Source: Pelagibacterium nitratireducens
GTDB lineage: Bacteria; Pseudomonadota; Alphaproteobacteria; Rhizobiales; Devosiaceae
Length of the DNA stretch: 64,000 nt
Direction of reading: 5' to 3'
Assembly: GCF_037044555.1 (NCBI RefSeq)
Contig: NZ_CP146275.1
Span: 972,501-1,036,500 of the forward strand
Part shown: in pieces, positions 52,061 to 60,344 of the stretch
Layout: the number at the start of each line of letters is the position of its first letter
Numbering within the stretch: the stretch's first letter is position 1
Position numbers and translations under genes: made by a program
Notes under the pieces: model-generated
What the model was told of the DNA's origin: nothing
The model's input: only the letters and a program-made list of their open reading frames with translations
Databases searched by the model: none

Positions 52061-52834
52061 ATGGCCCAGGACACGGATGTGCTCTCGATTGACCGCAAGG
52101 GCACGATTGTCCACCTGACGCTCAATCGCCCTGAAAAGCGCAATGCGCTCAATGACGCGACGATCGCCGCGCTCGATGGGTTCTTTGCCGATGTTCCCGA
52201 CACTGCGCGCGCCATCGTGATCAGCGGTGCAGGCGGTCATTTTTCCTCAGGTCTGGACCTTTCCGAACAGGTGCGCCGCGAACCGCTCGAGGTCATGGCC
52301 CATTCGCGCAACTGGCACCGGGTCATGGAAGCCATCCAGTACGCCCGCGTTCCGGTGGTTGCTGCCCTCAATGGTGCAGTGATGGGCGGCGGGCTGGAGA
52401 TGGCTGCGGCTTGTCACGTCCGGGTTGCCGAAGAGAGTGTGCAGTTCCGCATGCCCGAAGGGATGCGCGGCATTTTCGTGGGCGGGGGCGGGTCGGTGCG
52501 GATCGCAAAGCTTATCGGGGAAGATCGCCTGATGGAAATGATGCTGACCGGGCGCATCTATTCGGGCGCCGAGGGTGAGCGGATCGGGCTTGCCCATTAC
52601 GCCCTTTCCGAAGGCAGCGCGCTCGACAAGGCGTTCGAGTTGGCCGAGCGGATTGCGGGAAATTCCCCCACCATCAACCAGTTCATCATCCACGCCATCT
52701 CCCGCATTTCCTCCATGCCGCCCGAAGCCGGGCTCTATGCGGAAAGCCTTGCCGCGGCGCTGAGCCAGACCGGGCCGGATGCGGAAGAGGGCCTCAATGC
52801 GTTTCTCCAGAAACGCAAGCCGGTGTTCCGATAG
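52061..52834 (+). CDS. Enoyl-CoA hydratase/isomerase (crotonase) family protein
   Basis: A 257-aa crotonase. The oxyanion-hole segments are GAGGHFSSGLDL near 60-71 and GAVMGGGLEMAA near 107-118. It would hydrate the side-chain double bond of an aryl-acryloyl-CoA. It could instead be a hydratase/lyase, but the presence of thiolase and SDR genes beside it favours the beta-oxidative sequence. Last gene of the cluster. Confidence 0.9.
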   Translation: MAQDTDVLSIDRKGTIVHLTLNRPEKRNALNDATIAALDGFFADVPDTARAIVISGAGGHFSSGLDLSEQVRREPLEVMAHSRNWHRVMEAIQYARVPVVAALNGAVMGGGLEMAAACHVRVAEESVQFRMPEGMRGIFVGGGGSVRIAKLIGEDRLMEMMLTGRIYSGAEGERIGLAHYALSEGSALDKAFELAERIAGNSPTINQFIIHAISRISSMPPEAGLYAESLAAALSQTGPDAEEGLNAFLQKRKPVFR

Positions 52835-52925
52835 GCACGGTGCGCCGCAATAAAATAACGGCCCGCCCTTGCATTTATGATGCAGTCAAAATATATCTTA
52901 CTCCCAATTGAACAGGAGTTTGAGA

Positions 52926-53462
52926 ATGCGTGAGCATGATTTTGGCAGGCGCGGATTTGGTCCGGGCGGTCCCTTTCCCCACCATCGGGGTGGCGGGCGC
53001 CGCGGTCGGGTCTTTGATTCCGCCGAGTTGCAATTGGTGGTGCTCGACCTGATAACCGAACAGTCGCGGCATGGCTATGAGTTGATCCGCGAGATCGAAG
53101 CATTGTCGGGCGGGCTCTATGCCCCGAGCCCCGGCATGATCTATCCGACGCTGTCTTTGCTGCTCGAAATGGGTCTGGTTGAAGAAACCAGCACCGATGG
53201 TGCTCGCAAGAGCTTTGCGATCACCGATGCGGGCCGGGCTCATCTTGCCGAAAACGAAAAGCCGCTTGCCGCCGCACGATCGCGACTCGAAGCGCTGGCC
53301 GAAGCCAAGGACCGCGCCGATCCCGCGCCACTGCGGCGGGCCATGGGCAATCTGCGCGAAGTCCTGATCATCGCGTCGCGCAAGCCGGGGTTCGATGAGA
53401 AAAAGATTCTCGAGAGCGCGCGCCTGATCGATGAATTGGCGGGAACGATCGAGCGGCTGTAG
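52926..53462 (+). CDS. PadR family transcriptional regulator with His/Gly-rich N-terminal tail
   Basis: A 178-aa regulator. Residues 1-30 are Gly/Arg-rich with H4, H19 and H20, then a PadR winged helix 35-115 (LDLITEQSRHGYELIREIE, PSPGMIYPTLSLLLEMGLV) and a helical C-terminal dimerisation part. The layout recalls YqjI, a metal-responsive PadR protein with a His-containing N-terminus. ATG 52926 has AGGAG upstream. It adjoins, convergently, the Mn/Zn-type importer operon; an aromatic-acid role linked to the upstream cluster is the alternative. AT-rich sequence ATATATCTTA lies in its promoter. Confidence 0.85.
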   Translation: MREHDFGRRGFGPGGPFPHHRGGGRRGRVFDSAELQLVVLDLITEQSRHGYELIREIEALSGGLYAPSPGMIYPTLSLLLEMGLVEETSTDGARKSFAITDAGRAHLAENEKPLAAARSRLEALAEAKDRADPAPLRRAMGNLREVLIIASRKPGFDEKKILESARLIDELAGTIERL

Positions 53463-53493
53463 GCCGTAACCGCAGACCGCGCTGCTGTCCAGG

Positions 53494-54639
53494 TTACCCC
53501 GCCCGCGCCCAGGGTTCGAGCACCTCGCGGGCGGCGGTACGGCCCTTGTCGGTGAGGAGCAGGGTATCGCCGGCTCTGGTGACGAGGCCGTCGGCGAGGG
53601 ATTTGGCGAGGATGGCGTCCGATTTCGCCCGGCTCCAGTGAAGGTGCTCGCGCAGGGCGGCGGTGACGTTTTCCTCTTTGGCCTGAGGGTCGTCCTCGTG
53701 GTTGAACAGATGGACGGCCAGGGTGCGAGCCGCGTTTTCGGCAACCCGTGCCCGGCGGCGTGCGTCCTGGGCAATCAGGCCGTAACGGGGGCCGAAGGCG
53801 AGGGCCGCGACAAAGCACGCGCCGGTCATCATCGCCATCATGCCGCCGATCGAAACGTTGAACCACACGGCCAGCCAGTAGCCGGCAATCGAAGAGACAA
53901 TGGCGACGGCGGCGCCATAAACCAGCATCAGCGAAAGACGGTCAGTCAAAAGATAGGCGGCCGAAGGCGGGACGATGACGAAGGCGATGAACAGGATTGC
54001 GCCCACGGAATCGAACGCGGCAACCGCGGTTCCCGAAAGCAGCGCCAAAAGCGCGTAGGACAGCAGCACCGGAGCGAACCCCAGCGCCCTGGCCAGCGCC
54101 GCATCGAAGGTTGCCAGCTTTAATTCCTTGAACAGCCCCACAACGAAGGCAAGGTTGAGACAGGCCATGACGCCCATCCAGACGACGGCCTGCGGCACCA
54201 GATAGCCGCCGATCTCATAGGTATCGAGCCAGACGAAACCGATTTCACCGAGCAGCACCGTGTGCTGGTCGATATGGACGTCGCGGGCGTAGATGTTAAT
54301 CAGCAGCACGCCGATGGAGAACAGGGCCGGGAAGACCAATCCGATGGCCGCATCGGCCTTGACGCGGCGGGTGGCGGTCAAGAGCTCGGTCAGCGCCACG
54401 GTGAGCAGTCCGGTCAGCGCTGCGCCGATGATCTGAACGGGGCCACTGGCCTGTCCGGTGAGCATCCAGACAATGATGATCCCGAAAACGATGGAATGGG
54501 AAATGGCGTCCGAGAGCATCGAGGCGCCGCGCAGGATGAGGAACGTGCCCAGAACCGATGCGGCGATGCCGACCAGCGCGCCGGTGAGCATGATCATGGC
54601 GTCGGGCGAGTTGAAAAAGGCGGACAGCATGGCGTTCAT
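53494..54639 (-). CDS. Metal (Mn/Zn/Fe) ABC transporter permease with C-terminal winged-helix-like domain (TroD type)
   Basis: A 381-aa protein. Residues 1-285 form the ZnuB/TroD-type permease (GTFLILRGASMLSDAISHSIV, GEIGFVWLD, LGFAPVLLSYALL). About 300-381 are soluble and resemble a winged helix (ENVTAALREHLHWSRAKSDA, LADGLVTRAGDTLLLTDKGR), like DtxR/MntR-type DNA-binding domains. Role of the extension is unknown. Start ATG 54639 overlaps the first permease gene by ATGA; a longer frame was rejected as it would be entirely within that gene. Confidence 0.9.
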   Translation of the reverse strand: MNAMLSAFFNSPDAMIMLTGALVGIAASVLGTFLILRGASMLSDAISHSIVFGIIIVWMLTGQASGPVQIIGAALTGLLTVALTELLTATRRVKADAAIGLVFPALFSIGVLLINIYARDVHIDQHTVLLGEIGFVWLDTYEIGGYLVPQAVVWMGVMACLNLAFVVGLFKELKLATFDAALARALGFAPVLLSYALLALLSGTAVAAFDSVGAILFIAFVIVPPSAAYLLTDRLSLMLVYGAAVAIVSSIAGYWLAVWFNVSIGGMMAMMTGACFVAALAFGPRYGLIAQDARRRARVAENAARTLAVHLFNHEDDPQAKEENVTAALREHLHWSRAKSDAILAKSLADGLVTRAGDTLLLTDKGRTAAREVLEPWARAG

Positions 54640-55757
54640 TGGCTGGCCCCTCCCAGATCGGACCGGGCCTCGGCGATGCCGGCTTCGGTCAATGTCCAGT
54701 GGGGCGTGGGCTCGGGGTGGTGGCGGGTTGCGGCGACCAGACCGCGCGACTGGAGCCGTTTGAGCGCGGCAGCGGTGCCGGTGCCGTGATAAGCGTCCAG
54801 CATTGTCTGCTCGGCCGGATAGGTTGGGTCGTTGTGTTCGGCGGCGAGACGATAAAGCGTTGCCAGCACACGGCGACCGCGCAGGCTCTTGCTGTTTTCG
54901 CGCTGGCGGAACAGGGCCGAGAGCAACCCGCGCTCGGGGGCGAAAAACAGCGAGATGACCACGATTGCCGACACCGCGAGAACGATCAGCGGGCCGGTGG
55001 CCAGCCCTCTTGCGGTGGCGCTTACCAGAGCGCCGAATACGCCCGAGATCATGCCGAACAGGGCGGCGAGGCCGACCATGATGCCCAGCCGGTTGGTCCA
55101 TTGCCGCGCCGCGACGGCGGGCGCGATGATCATCGCGGCCATCAGCACGACGCCGACCATCTGCAACCCGATGACCACCGCCAGCGCGATCATGGTGGTC
55201 AGCCCCGCCTCGAGCGCAATAACCGGCAGGCCCAGGGTTCTGCCATAGCTCGGATCGAAGGTGATGAGCTTGAATTCCTTCCAGAACACGGCGACCAGCG
55301 CCAGCGCGACGATAGCGATGGCGCCCATGACGTAGAGATCGGAGCGCAGGATCGCGGCGGCCTGACCGAAAAGGAAGGATTCAAGGCCGCCCTGTGCCGC
55401 GTTGCCGGCGTTCTGGATGAAGGTCAAAAGCACGATGCCCAGCGCAAAGAATATCGAGAGCACGATGCCCAGGCTCGCGTCGGTCTTGAGCCGTGTGGTG
55501 CGGCTCAGCGCAAGAACGATCAGCGCAGCCAGCGCGCCGGTGACCAGCGCGCCGATCAGGATGGCCGGCAGGCTGCGCGTTCCGGCGATCAGGAATCCAA
55601 GGCAAATGCCGGGCAGGGCGGCGTGCGAGAGCGTGTCGCCGAGCAGCGACTGCCGCCGCAGCACGGCGAAACTGCCCAATACGCCCGAAACGATGCCGAG
55701 CAGGGCGGCGCCGATCAGAACGTTCTGGATCGTGTAATCGGAGAGGAGGGCGACCAT
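54636..55757 (-). CDS. Metal (Mn/Zn/Fe) ABC transporter permease with C-terminal winged-helix-like domain (TroC type)
   Basis: A 373-aa partner permease: GSFAVLRRQSLLGDTLSHAALPGI, GLESFLFGQAAAI, AAMIIAPAVAARQWTN. A cytoplasmic tail from about 285 (VLATLYRLAAEHNDPTYPAE, LKRLQSRGLVAATRHH, WTLTEAGIAEA) again looks like a winged helix. It lies between the ATPase gene and the second permease. Both permeases thus carry a regulator-like tail. Confidence 0.9.
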   Translation of the reverse strand: MVALLSDYTIQNVLIGAALLGIVSGVLGSFAVLRRQSLLGDTLSHAALPGICLGFLIAGTRSLPAILIGALVTGALAALIVLALSRTTRLKTDASLGIVLSIFFALGIVLLTFIQNAGNAAQGGLESFLFGQAAAILRSDLYVMGAIAIVALALVAVFWKEFKLITFDPSYGRTLGLPVIALEAGLTTMIALAVVIGLQMVGVVLMAAMIIAPAVAARQWTNRLGIMVGLAALFGMISGVFGALVSATARGLATGPLIVLAVSAIVVISLFFAPERGLLSALFRQRENSKSLRGRRVLATLYRLAAEHNDPTYPAEQTMLDAYHGTGTAAALKRLQSRGLVAATRHHPEPTPHWTLTEAGIAEARSDLGGASQ

Positions 55758-55759
55758 GG

Positions 55760-56545
55760 TCAGGGGGTGGTCTCTAAGGTGGCGTCGCGGTCGATCAGCG
55801 CGATCTGGCCGCCATAGGCCTTGCGCAGATTGTCCGAGGTATAGACTTCGGACACCGGCCCCTGGGCGATGACGCGCACGTTCAGGATCACCATCCAGTC
55901 GAAATAATCGCGCACGGTCTGGAGATCGTGATGAACGACGATCACCGTCTTTCCCGCGTCGCGCAGGGCGTGGAGGATTTTGACGATTGCCCGTTCGGTG
56001 GTGGCGTCCACCCCGGCCATGGGTTCATCGAGGAAATAGACGTCGGCGTCCTGAACCAGGGCGCGGGCGATGAACACCCGCTGCTGCTGGCCGCCCGAGA
56101 GCTGGCTGATCTGGCGGTGGGCGAAATTGTCCATGCCGACGCGGGTAAGCGCGGCCATCGCCCTGTCGCGTTCGGCGCGGCCGGGGCGGCGCAGCCAGCC
56201 GAGCTGGCCGTAAAGCCCCATGGTCACCACATCGAGCGCGGTGGTGGGAAAATCCCAGTCGACGCTGGAGCGCTGAGGAACATAGCCGACCTTGCGGCGC
56301 TGGTCGGAATAGGGGCGGCCATGGATGGTGACATGCCCGGCGGTGGGTTTGACCAGATCGAGGATCGATTTGATCAGGGTGGATTTGCCCGCGCCATTGG
56401 GGCCGACGATTGCCGCCATGACGCCGGGCGGGATATCGAAATCGATATCCCAGAGCACCGGCTTTGACTGGTAGGAGACCGTAAGGTCCTCCACATGCAC
56501 GGCAAGGCCGGGCTCGTGGAGGTCGGGGTTTATTCGATCGACCAT
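55760..56545 (-). CDS. Metal ABC transporter ATP-binding protein (TroB/MntB type)
   Basis: A 261-aa ATPase with Walker [10 protein letters not shown] near 52-60, [23 protein letters not shown]-loop region, signature LSGGQQQRV, Walker [13 protein letters not shown] and [14 protein letters not shown]. The VPQR-x-DWDFP stretch is diagnostic of Mn/Zn/Fe importer ATPases. ATG 56545 begins 16 bases inside the binding-protein gene. Confidence 0.94.
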   Translation of the reverse strand: MVDRINPDLHEPGLAVHVEDLTVSYQSKPVLWDIDFDIPPGVMAAIVGPNGAGKSTLIKSILDLVKPTAGHVTIHGRPYSDQRRKVGYVPQRSSVDWDFPTTALDVVTMGLYGQLGWLRRPGRAERDRAMAALTRVGMDNFAHRQISQLSGGQQQRVFIARALVQDADVYFLDEPMAGVDATTERAIVKILHALRDAGKTVIVVHHDLQTVRDYFDWMVILNVRVIAQGPVSEVYTSDNLRKAYGGQIALIDRDATLETTP

Positions 56546-57489
56546 TGGGCAGCCCAATCTGCAAGCGCTTGAGGGAGGGGTGCGGGCGTGCCGCCCAGCG
56601 CCTCGGCGATGGCGGCGGTGTTGGAATGGATCATGCCGATATAGTTTCCACCGGCCGTGTCGGGATCGCCCATGGCGTCGGAAAACAACTGCCCGCCGAT
56701 TTCCACCGGCTGGCCGGCCTGGTTGGCCGCCTCGACGACGGCCTGAATGGTGCGCGGGTTGATTGTGGATTCAACGAAAATGGCAGGTACTTCCCGCGCA
56801 ACGATCAGATCGGCGGTTTGCCGTATATCGGCGATGGCGGCTTCGGACTGGGTCGAAATCCCCTGAATGCCGGCCACATCGATATCGTAGGCGCGGCCAT
56901 AATAGGCAAAGGCGTCATGGGCGGTGACGAGGATGCGCTGGGTCTGCGGGATCGAGGCAATGGTCTGACGCGTCCATTCATCAAGCGCCGCGAGTTCGGC
57001 CCCATAGCCCTCGGCATTGGCACTGATGGTGGCGGCGCAATCGGGGGCGCGTTCGGAAAGCTGGGCGGCCATGACCGGCACGATATTGGCCCAGAGCGAG
57101 ACATCCATCCACAAATGCGGATCGACGCCATAGGCATTGTCGGTGGAGATCAGCGTCTCACGCGCGATCCCCGCTTCGGACACCGCCAGCGTGGGTACGC
57201 GTTCGGCGTAGCGGGCAAAGACATCGCCGAGCTGACCTTCCAGCCCATAGCCGGAATAAAGGATCAGATCGGCCCGGTTGAGCGTCTGCACGTCGCGGGC
57301 AGTGGCCTGATAAAGGTGCGGATCGATGCCTGGCCCCATCATCGTTTGAACGGCAATGCAGTCGCCGCCCAGCGTCTGGGCGATGTCGCCGATCATGCCG
57401 ACTGTGGCCACAACGGAAACCGGCTCCTGCGCCGAGACGCCGAAGGGGAGCAAGGAAAGGGCGGCGAGGAGAATGGATCGGGAAAGCAT
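56530..57489 (-). CDS. Metal ABC transporter substrate-binding protein (TroA/MntA type)
   Basis: A 319-aa cluster A-I binding protein. Signal peptide 1-20 (ends GVSAQ). Metal ligands by family: His in GIDPHLYQ, His in VDPHLWMD, His in [10 protein letters not shown] and Asp in FSDAMGDPD. No His-rich loop as in ZnuA, so Mn (or Fe) is more likely than Zn. ATG 57489 begins the signal peptide; a longer start would put coding sequence across the putative regulatory box and was not adopted, though no good ribosome-binding site is seen. Confidence 0.92.
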   Translation of the reverse strand: MLSRSILLAALSLLPFGVSAQEPVSVVATVGMIGDIAQTLGGDCIAVQTMMGPGIDPHLYQATARDVQTLNRADLILYSGYGLEGQLGDVFARYAERVPTLAVSEAGIARETLISTDNAYGVDPHLWMDVSLWANIVPVMAAQLSERAPDCAATISANAEGYGAELAALDEWTRQTIASIPQTQRILVTAHDAFAYYGRAYDIDVAGIQGISTQSEAAIADIRQTADLIVAREVPAIFVESTINPRTIQAVVEAANQAGQPVEIGGQLFSDAMGDPDTAGGNYIGMIHSNTAAIAEALGGTPAPLPQALADWAAQWSIE

Positions 57490-57534
57490 GGGGCCAGTAT
57501 TGCACGTTACGGGGAATATGCAATTGAATATGAC

Positions 57535-57575
57535 AATCATTCTCAAAGTGTCAATCGCAAATGAGAATGATTTGC
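57535..57575. promoter_or_regulatory. Fur/Mur-like metalloregulator box between the metal importer and nitroreductase genes
   Basis: Two nested inverted repeats: AATCATTCTCA (57535-57545) with TGAGAATGATT (57562-57572), and GCAAAT-GAGAATG-ATTTGC (57557-57575). The latter resembles Fur/Mur boxes before Mn importers in rhizobia. It lies 46-86 bases upstream of the binding protein. The remaining spacer to 57801 (312 bases in total, 57490-57801) has an open frame of low-complexity, Arg/Gly-rich composition that I do not consider coding. Confidence 0.6.
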
Positions 57576-57801
57576 AATAGTGGACGCATGGACGATCGAA
57601 CAGGAACCCGGGGGGAGAGCAGGCGGAGCATCAAGAAGCGCGCCAGGTGGCGCAAAGGGCATGAAGCGGGCCAAACATGAGGACGACGAGGGGGCTGAGC
57701 GCCGTGGCGCAGACCGGGTGCGCTGCCGGGCGCCGGATTCTGGCTTGTCGTGGACGCCGCGCGTGCGGTACGCCTCCGGCAACGGAAACAGGAGTTCGCA
57801 A

Positions 57802-58389
57802 TTGGCCGAAATTTCACTCGCTGATGCTTTGAAACAGCGCCGAACGGTTCGCCAGTTCTCGAAAAAGGCGGTTGCCTTGGAGGCACTTGAACGGTTGATT
57901 TGGGCCGCACAAGGCATCACCGGCGACCAGAGCAAACGAACCGCCCCCTCGGCCCATTCATTGCACCCGCTCCGAATGCGTATCGTGGCCGATAATGTGA
58001 GTGGACTGGCTCAAGGACTTTATGACGTATCTTCGGATGACCTGTCGCTGACACCACTGGACCTGCCGGGTACCCGTTCCGCTCTGCGCGAAGCCAGCAT
58101 CGGGAGCCCTGCATGGATTACGGACGCCGCCTGTATCATTGTAGTTTGTGCAGACATGCTCGGCCCGATCCAGGCTTTTTCCGAACAAAGACCATATGGC
58201 GCTCGGGGCGCGCGCTATGTTTACCTTGAAGCCGGCGCCGCTCTTCAGAACATTCAACTGCAGGCCGTTGCCGAGGGTTTGGGAAGCGTGTGGGTGGGCG
58301 GATTTGACGATGGAGCAGTCGCAAGCGCACTTGGCCTTAAAGCGCCATTGTCTCCGATAATTCTATTGTGCGTGGGCTGGCCCGACTAG
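57802..58389 (+). CDS. SagB/nitroreductase family FMN-dependent protein
   Basis: A 195-aa nitroreductase-fold protein of the SagB-like group: LADALKQRRTVRQFSKKAV at 6-24 binds FMN phosphate, RLIWAAQGI near 36, YVYLEAGAALQNIQLQAVAEGLGSVWVGG near 135-165. TTG 57802 follows AGGAG by eight bases and gives the canonical N-terminus; upstream ATGs at 57580 or 57661 would add a low-complexity tail. No azole peptide cluster is nearby, so it is probably a stand-alone oxidoreductase. Confidence 0.8.
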   Translation: MAEISLADALKQRRTVRQFSKKAVALEALERLIWAAQGITGDQSKRTAPSAHSLHPLRMRIVADNVSGLAQGLYDVSSDDLSLTPLDLPGTRSALREASIGSPAWITDAACIIVVCADMLGPIQAFSEQRPYGARGARYVYLEAGAALQNIQLQAVAEGLGSVWVGGFDDGAVASALGLKAPLSPIILLCVGWPD

Positions 58390-58531
58390 ATCAAGGTTGC
58401 CGATCAAAGTTAGGCGTTTCCAAGCATAAAGGAGCGAGCGCAAGGGGGGCGCTTGGGCGCCGCTGTTGCGCAGGATTTGTCTGTTGGTGTCATGGCAGTC
58501 TGGCTATGGTTTTGACACTGCGGAGGAAGCA

Positions 58532-59392
58532 ATGGCCAAGGATCAGACACAGGCGCGTTATTTCGATCGGTTGAACCGGGTCGACGATTACATCTTTGCT
58601 CATCTCGAAGACGAGATTTCATTTGATCGGCTGGCCGAGATTGCGTGTCTGTCGCCCTATCACTGGAGCCGGATCTATTCGGCGATGCGCGGGGAGACGA
58701 TTGTCGCGACCGTGCGCCGTCTCAGGCTCCAGCGCGCCGCCGACCGGCTGGCCAATTCTGCGGCAGATATCGGCGAGATCGCTGGCCGGGCGGGGTATGG
58801 TTCGACCGAAACGTTCGGACGAGCCTTCAGGGCCGTCTTCGATATGAGCCCGGCGGCTTATCGCGAGGCGGGGTCGCACGCAGCGTTCACGCGGGCCAAT
58901 GGAGCGGCCGATGCCGACGGATTTGCCGTCGAGTTGGTCACGCTTGGCGAACGGCGTTGTGCAGGGATCGATCACATCGGCAGCTACATGGAAATAGACC
59001 ACGCCATGGGGCGGCTGTTTTCCGAGCTTGCCGTGCGTCAGGCGTTGCCCGCGGCGCCGGAAATGATCGGTGTGTTTTTCGACGATCCCGATCTTGGCCC
59101 TGAAAAAGAGCTTCGCTCGCGCGCCTGCCTGCCGATTGGTGAGGGCGTGGCCATCGATCCGCCAATGGTCCCAACCACCTTGCGCGGCGGGCTTTATGTG
59201 CGGCTGCACTATACCGGCCCTTATGCCGATATGCGTGGGGCCTATCGCTGGCTGTTGGGCACCTGGCTGCCCGGTTCGGGGCACGAACCCGATGACGCGC
59301 CGATCTTTGAAGTCTATCTCGACGATCCGCGCGTCGTGCCGCAAAGCCAGTTGCGTACCGACATCCATCTGCCCCTCAAGGCTGTGCCGTGA
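58532..59392 (+). CDS. AraC family regulator with GyrI-like effector domain
   Basis: A 286-aa protein: double helix-turn-helix AraC domain at 10-110 (FDRLAEIACLSPYHWSRIY, IGEIAGRAGYGSTETFGRAFR), then a GyrI-like small-molecule-binding domain at 130-286 (FAVELVTLGERRCAGIDHIGSY, GGLYVRLHYTGPYADM). Rob/SoxS-like members respond to toxic amphipathic molecules. ATG 58532 has GGAGGAAG. First of a three-gene set with DUF1801 and cupin genes. Confidence 0.9.
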   Translation: MAKDQTQARYFDRLNRVDDYIFAHLEDEISFDRLAEIACLSPYHWSRIYSAMRGETIVATVRRLRLQRAADRLANSAADIGEIAGRAGYGSTETFGRAFRAVFDMSPAAYREAGSHAAFTRANGAADADGFAVELVTLGERRCAGIDHIGSYMEIDHAMGRLFSELAVRQALPAAPEMIGVFFDDPDLGPEKELRSRACLPIGEGVAIDPPMVPTTLRGGLYVRLHYTGPYADMRGAYRWLLGTWLPGSGHEPDDAPIFEVYLDDPRVVPQSQLRTDIHLPLKAVP

Positions 59393-59805
59393 GCGCGCCG
59401 CCGGTGCCGCTTGAGATAGCGCAGGCGCTATCGTGTCATCCCGAGCGGATCGGGGAACAATTGCTCGACATCCGCCAGATGATCTTTGCGGTCGCATCGG
59501 CAACGGACGGCGTTGGCCCTCTCACTGAAACCCTCAAATGGGGCGAGCCGGCTTATCTGACCGAAAACACCCGTTCGGGCACGACGATCCGGCTGGGCGT
59601 ATCGAAACTGGCGCCCGACAGAGCCGCGATCTTTGTCAATTGTCGCACTGCCCTGATTGAAAATTTCAGAACCCATTTCCCCGAGAGCTTTACCTTCGAG
59701 GGCAATCGGGCTCTTATCGTTCCTGCGTCGACCCGTCTGGTGGAGACGCCGCTTTGGTTGTGTCTATGCATGGCGCTGACCTATCATCGTCGGGACAAGG
59801 CGTAA
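59389..59805 (+). CDS. DUF1801 domain protein
   Basis: A 138-aa small alpha/beta protein of the DUF1801 (YdhG-like) family: [22 protein letters not shown] and a conserved [10 protein letters not shown] segment. Function unknown. GTG 59389 overlaps the AraC stop, so the pair is co-expressed. A longer or later start is unlikely because the family fold begins near residue 10. Confidence 0.8.
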   Translation: MSAPPVPLEIAQALSCHPERIGEQLLDIRQMIFAVASATDGVGPLTETLKWGEPAYLTENTRSGTTIRLGVSKLAPDRAAIFVNCRTALIENFRTHFPESFTFEGNRALIVPASTRLVETPLWLCLCMALTYHRRDKA

Positions 59806-59824
59806 GAACCGGCAAGGAGAGACC

Positions 59825-60220
59825 GTGGAGATCAGCAGGGCAGGTTCGAGCGTATCGGGAAAAGGTCCGGCGGACTGGTTTACGGGAACAGTGCGGATCG
59901 ATCCGCTGTTCAACCGATTCGACCCCGAGCGCGTTCAGGGTGCGGCGGTGACGTTCGAGCCGGGCGCGCGGACGGCGTGGCATACCCATCCGCTGGGGCA
60001 GACGCTTGTCGTTACCTCCGGCGCCGGACGGGTTCAGCGTTGGGATGGGCCGATCGAAGACGTCCGGCCCGGTGACGTTGTCTGGTTTGCGCCGGGGGAA
60101 AAGCATTGGCACGGCGCAGCGCCCGATATTGCCATGACCCACATCGCGATCCACGAGGTGCAGGACGGCAAGACGGTCGACTGGATGGAGCCGGTTTCGG
60201 ACACGCAGTACGGAGCCTGA
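59825..60220 (+). CDS. Cupin domain protein
   Basis: A 131-aa single cupin with both motifs: [17 protein letters not shown] (motif 1 with two His) and [17 protein letters not shown] (motif 2 with His). Binds a metal; many such proteins are found with carboxymuconolactone decarboxylase-like genes, but substrate is unknown. GTG 59825 with AAGGAGAG upstream. Convergent with the esterase; a RIME-like element lies between. Confidence 0.88.
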   Translation: MEISRAGSSVSGKGPADWFTGTVRIDPLFNRFDPERVQGAAVTFEPGARTAWHTHPLGQTLVVTSGAGRVQRWDGPIEDVRPGDVVWFAPGEKHWHGAAPDIAMTHIAIHEVQDGKTVDWMEPVSDTQYGA

Positions 60221-60242
60221 GGCGCTCTGGGGTGCGGACCCC

Positions 60243-60344
60243 AGAGCGTGTCCAGCAAAAACGGAAACGGTTTTGCGGTTCGGACACGCGACAAAACAAG
60301 GACTTGGAGCCATGGGTTTGATTCAATCAAATCCCTGGCTCTAA
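60243..60344. repeat. RIME-like intergenic palindromic element, copy 2
   Basis: Second copy of the unit at 8281-8381. The left module (GCGTGTCC ... GGACACGC) is nearly identical. The right hairpin is more diverged: arms AGCCATGGGTTTGATT and AATCAAATCCCTGGCT have two mismatches. It too lies between convergent genes, and its last bases form the stop codon of the esterase (60341-60343). Confidence 0.8.

Noticed and set aside
52061..52834. Crotonase as a feruloyl-CoA hydratase/lyase producing vanillin
   Set aside because: Possible, but no vanillin dehydrogenase is present, while thiolase, SDR and thioesterase genes are in the same operon.
57580..57801. N-terminal extension of the nitroreductase-like gene from an ATG at 57580
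   Set aside because: The extension is low-complexity and unlike the family; a TTG with an AGGAG site at the proper distance gives the normal N-terminus.
57802..58389. SagB-like gene as part of a thiazole/oxazole peptide cluster
   Set aside because: No YcaO cyclodehydratase, E1-like partner or precursor peptide was found nearby.
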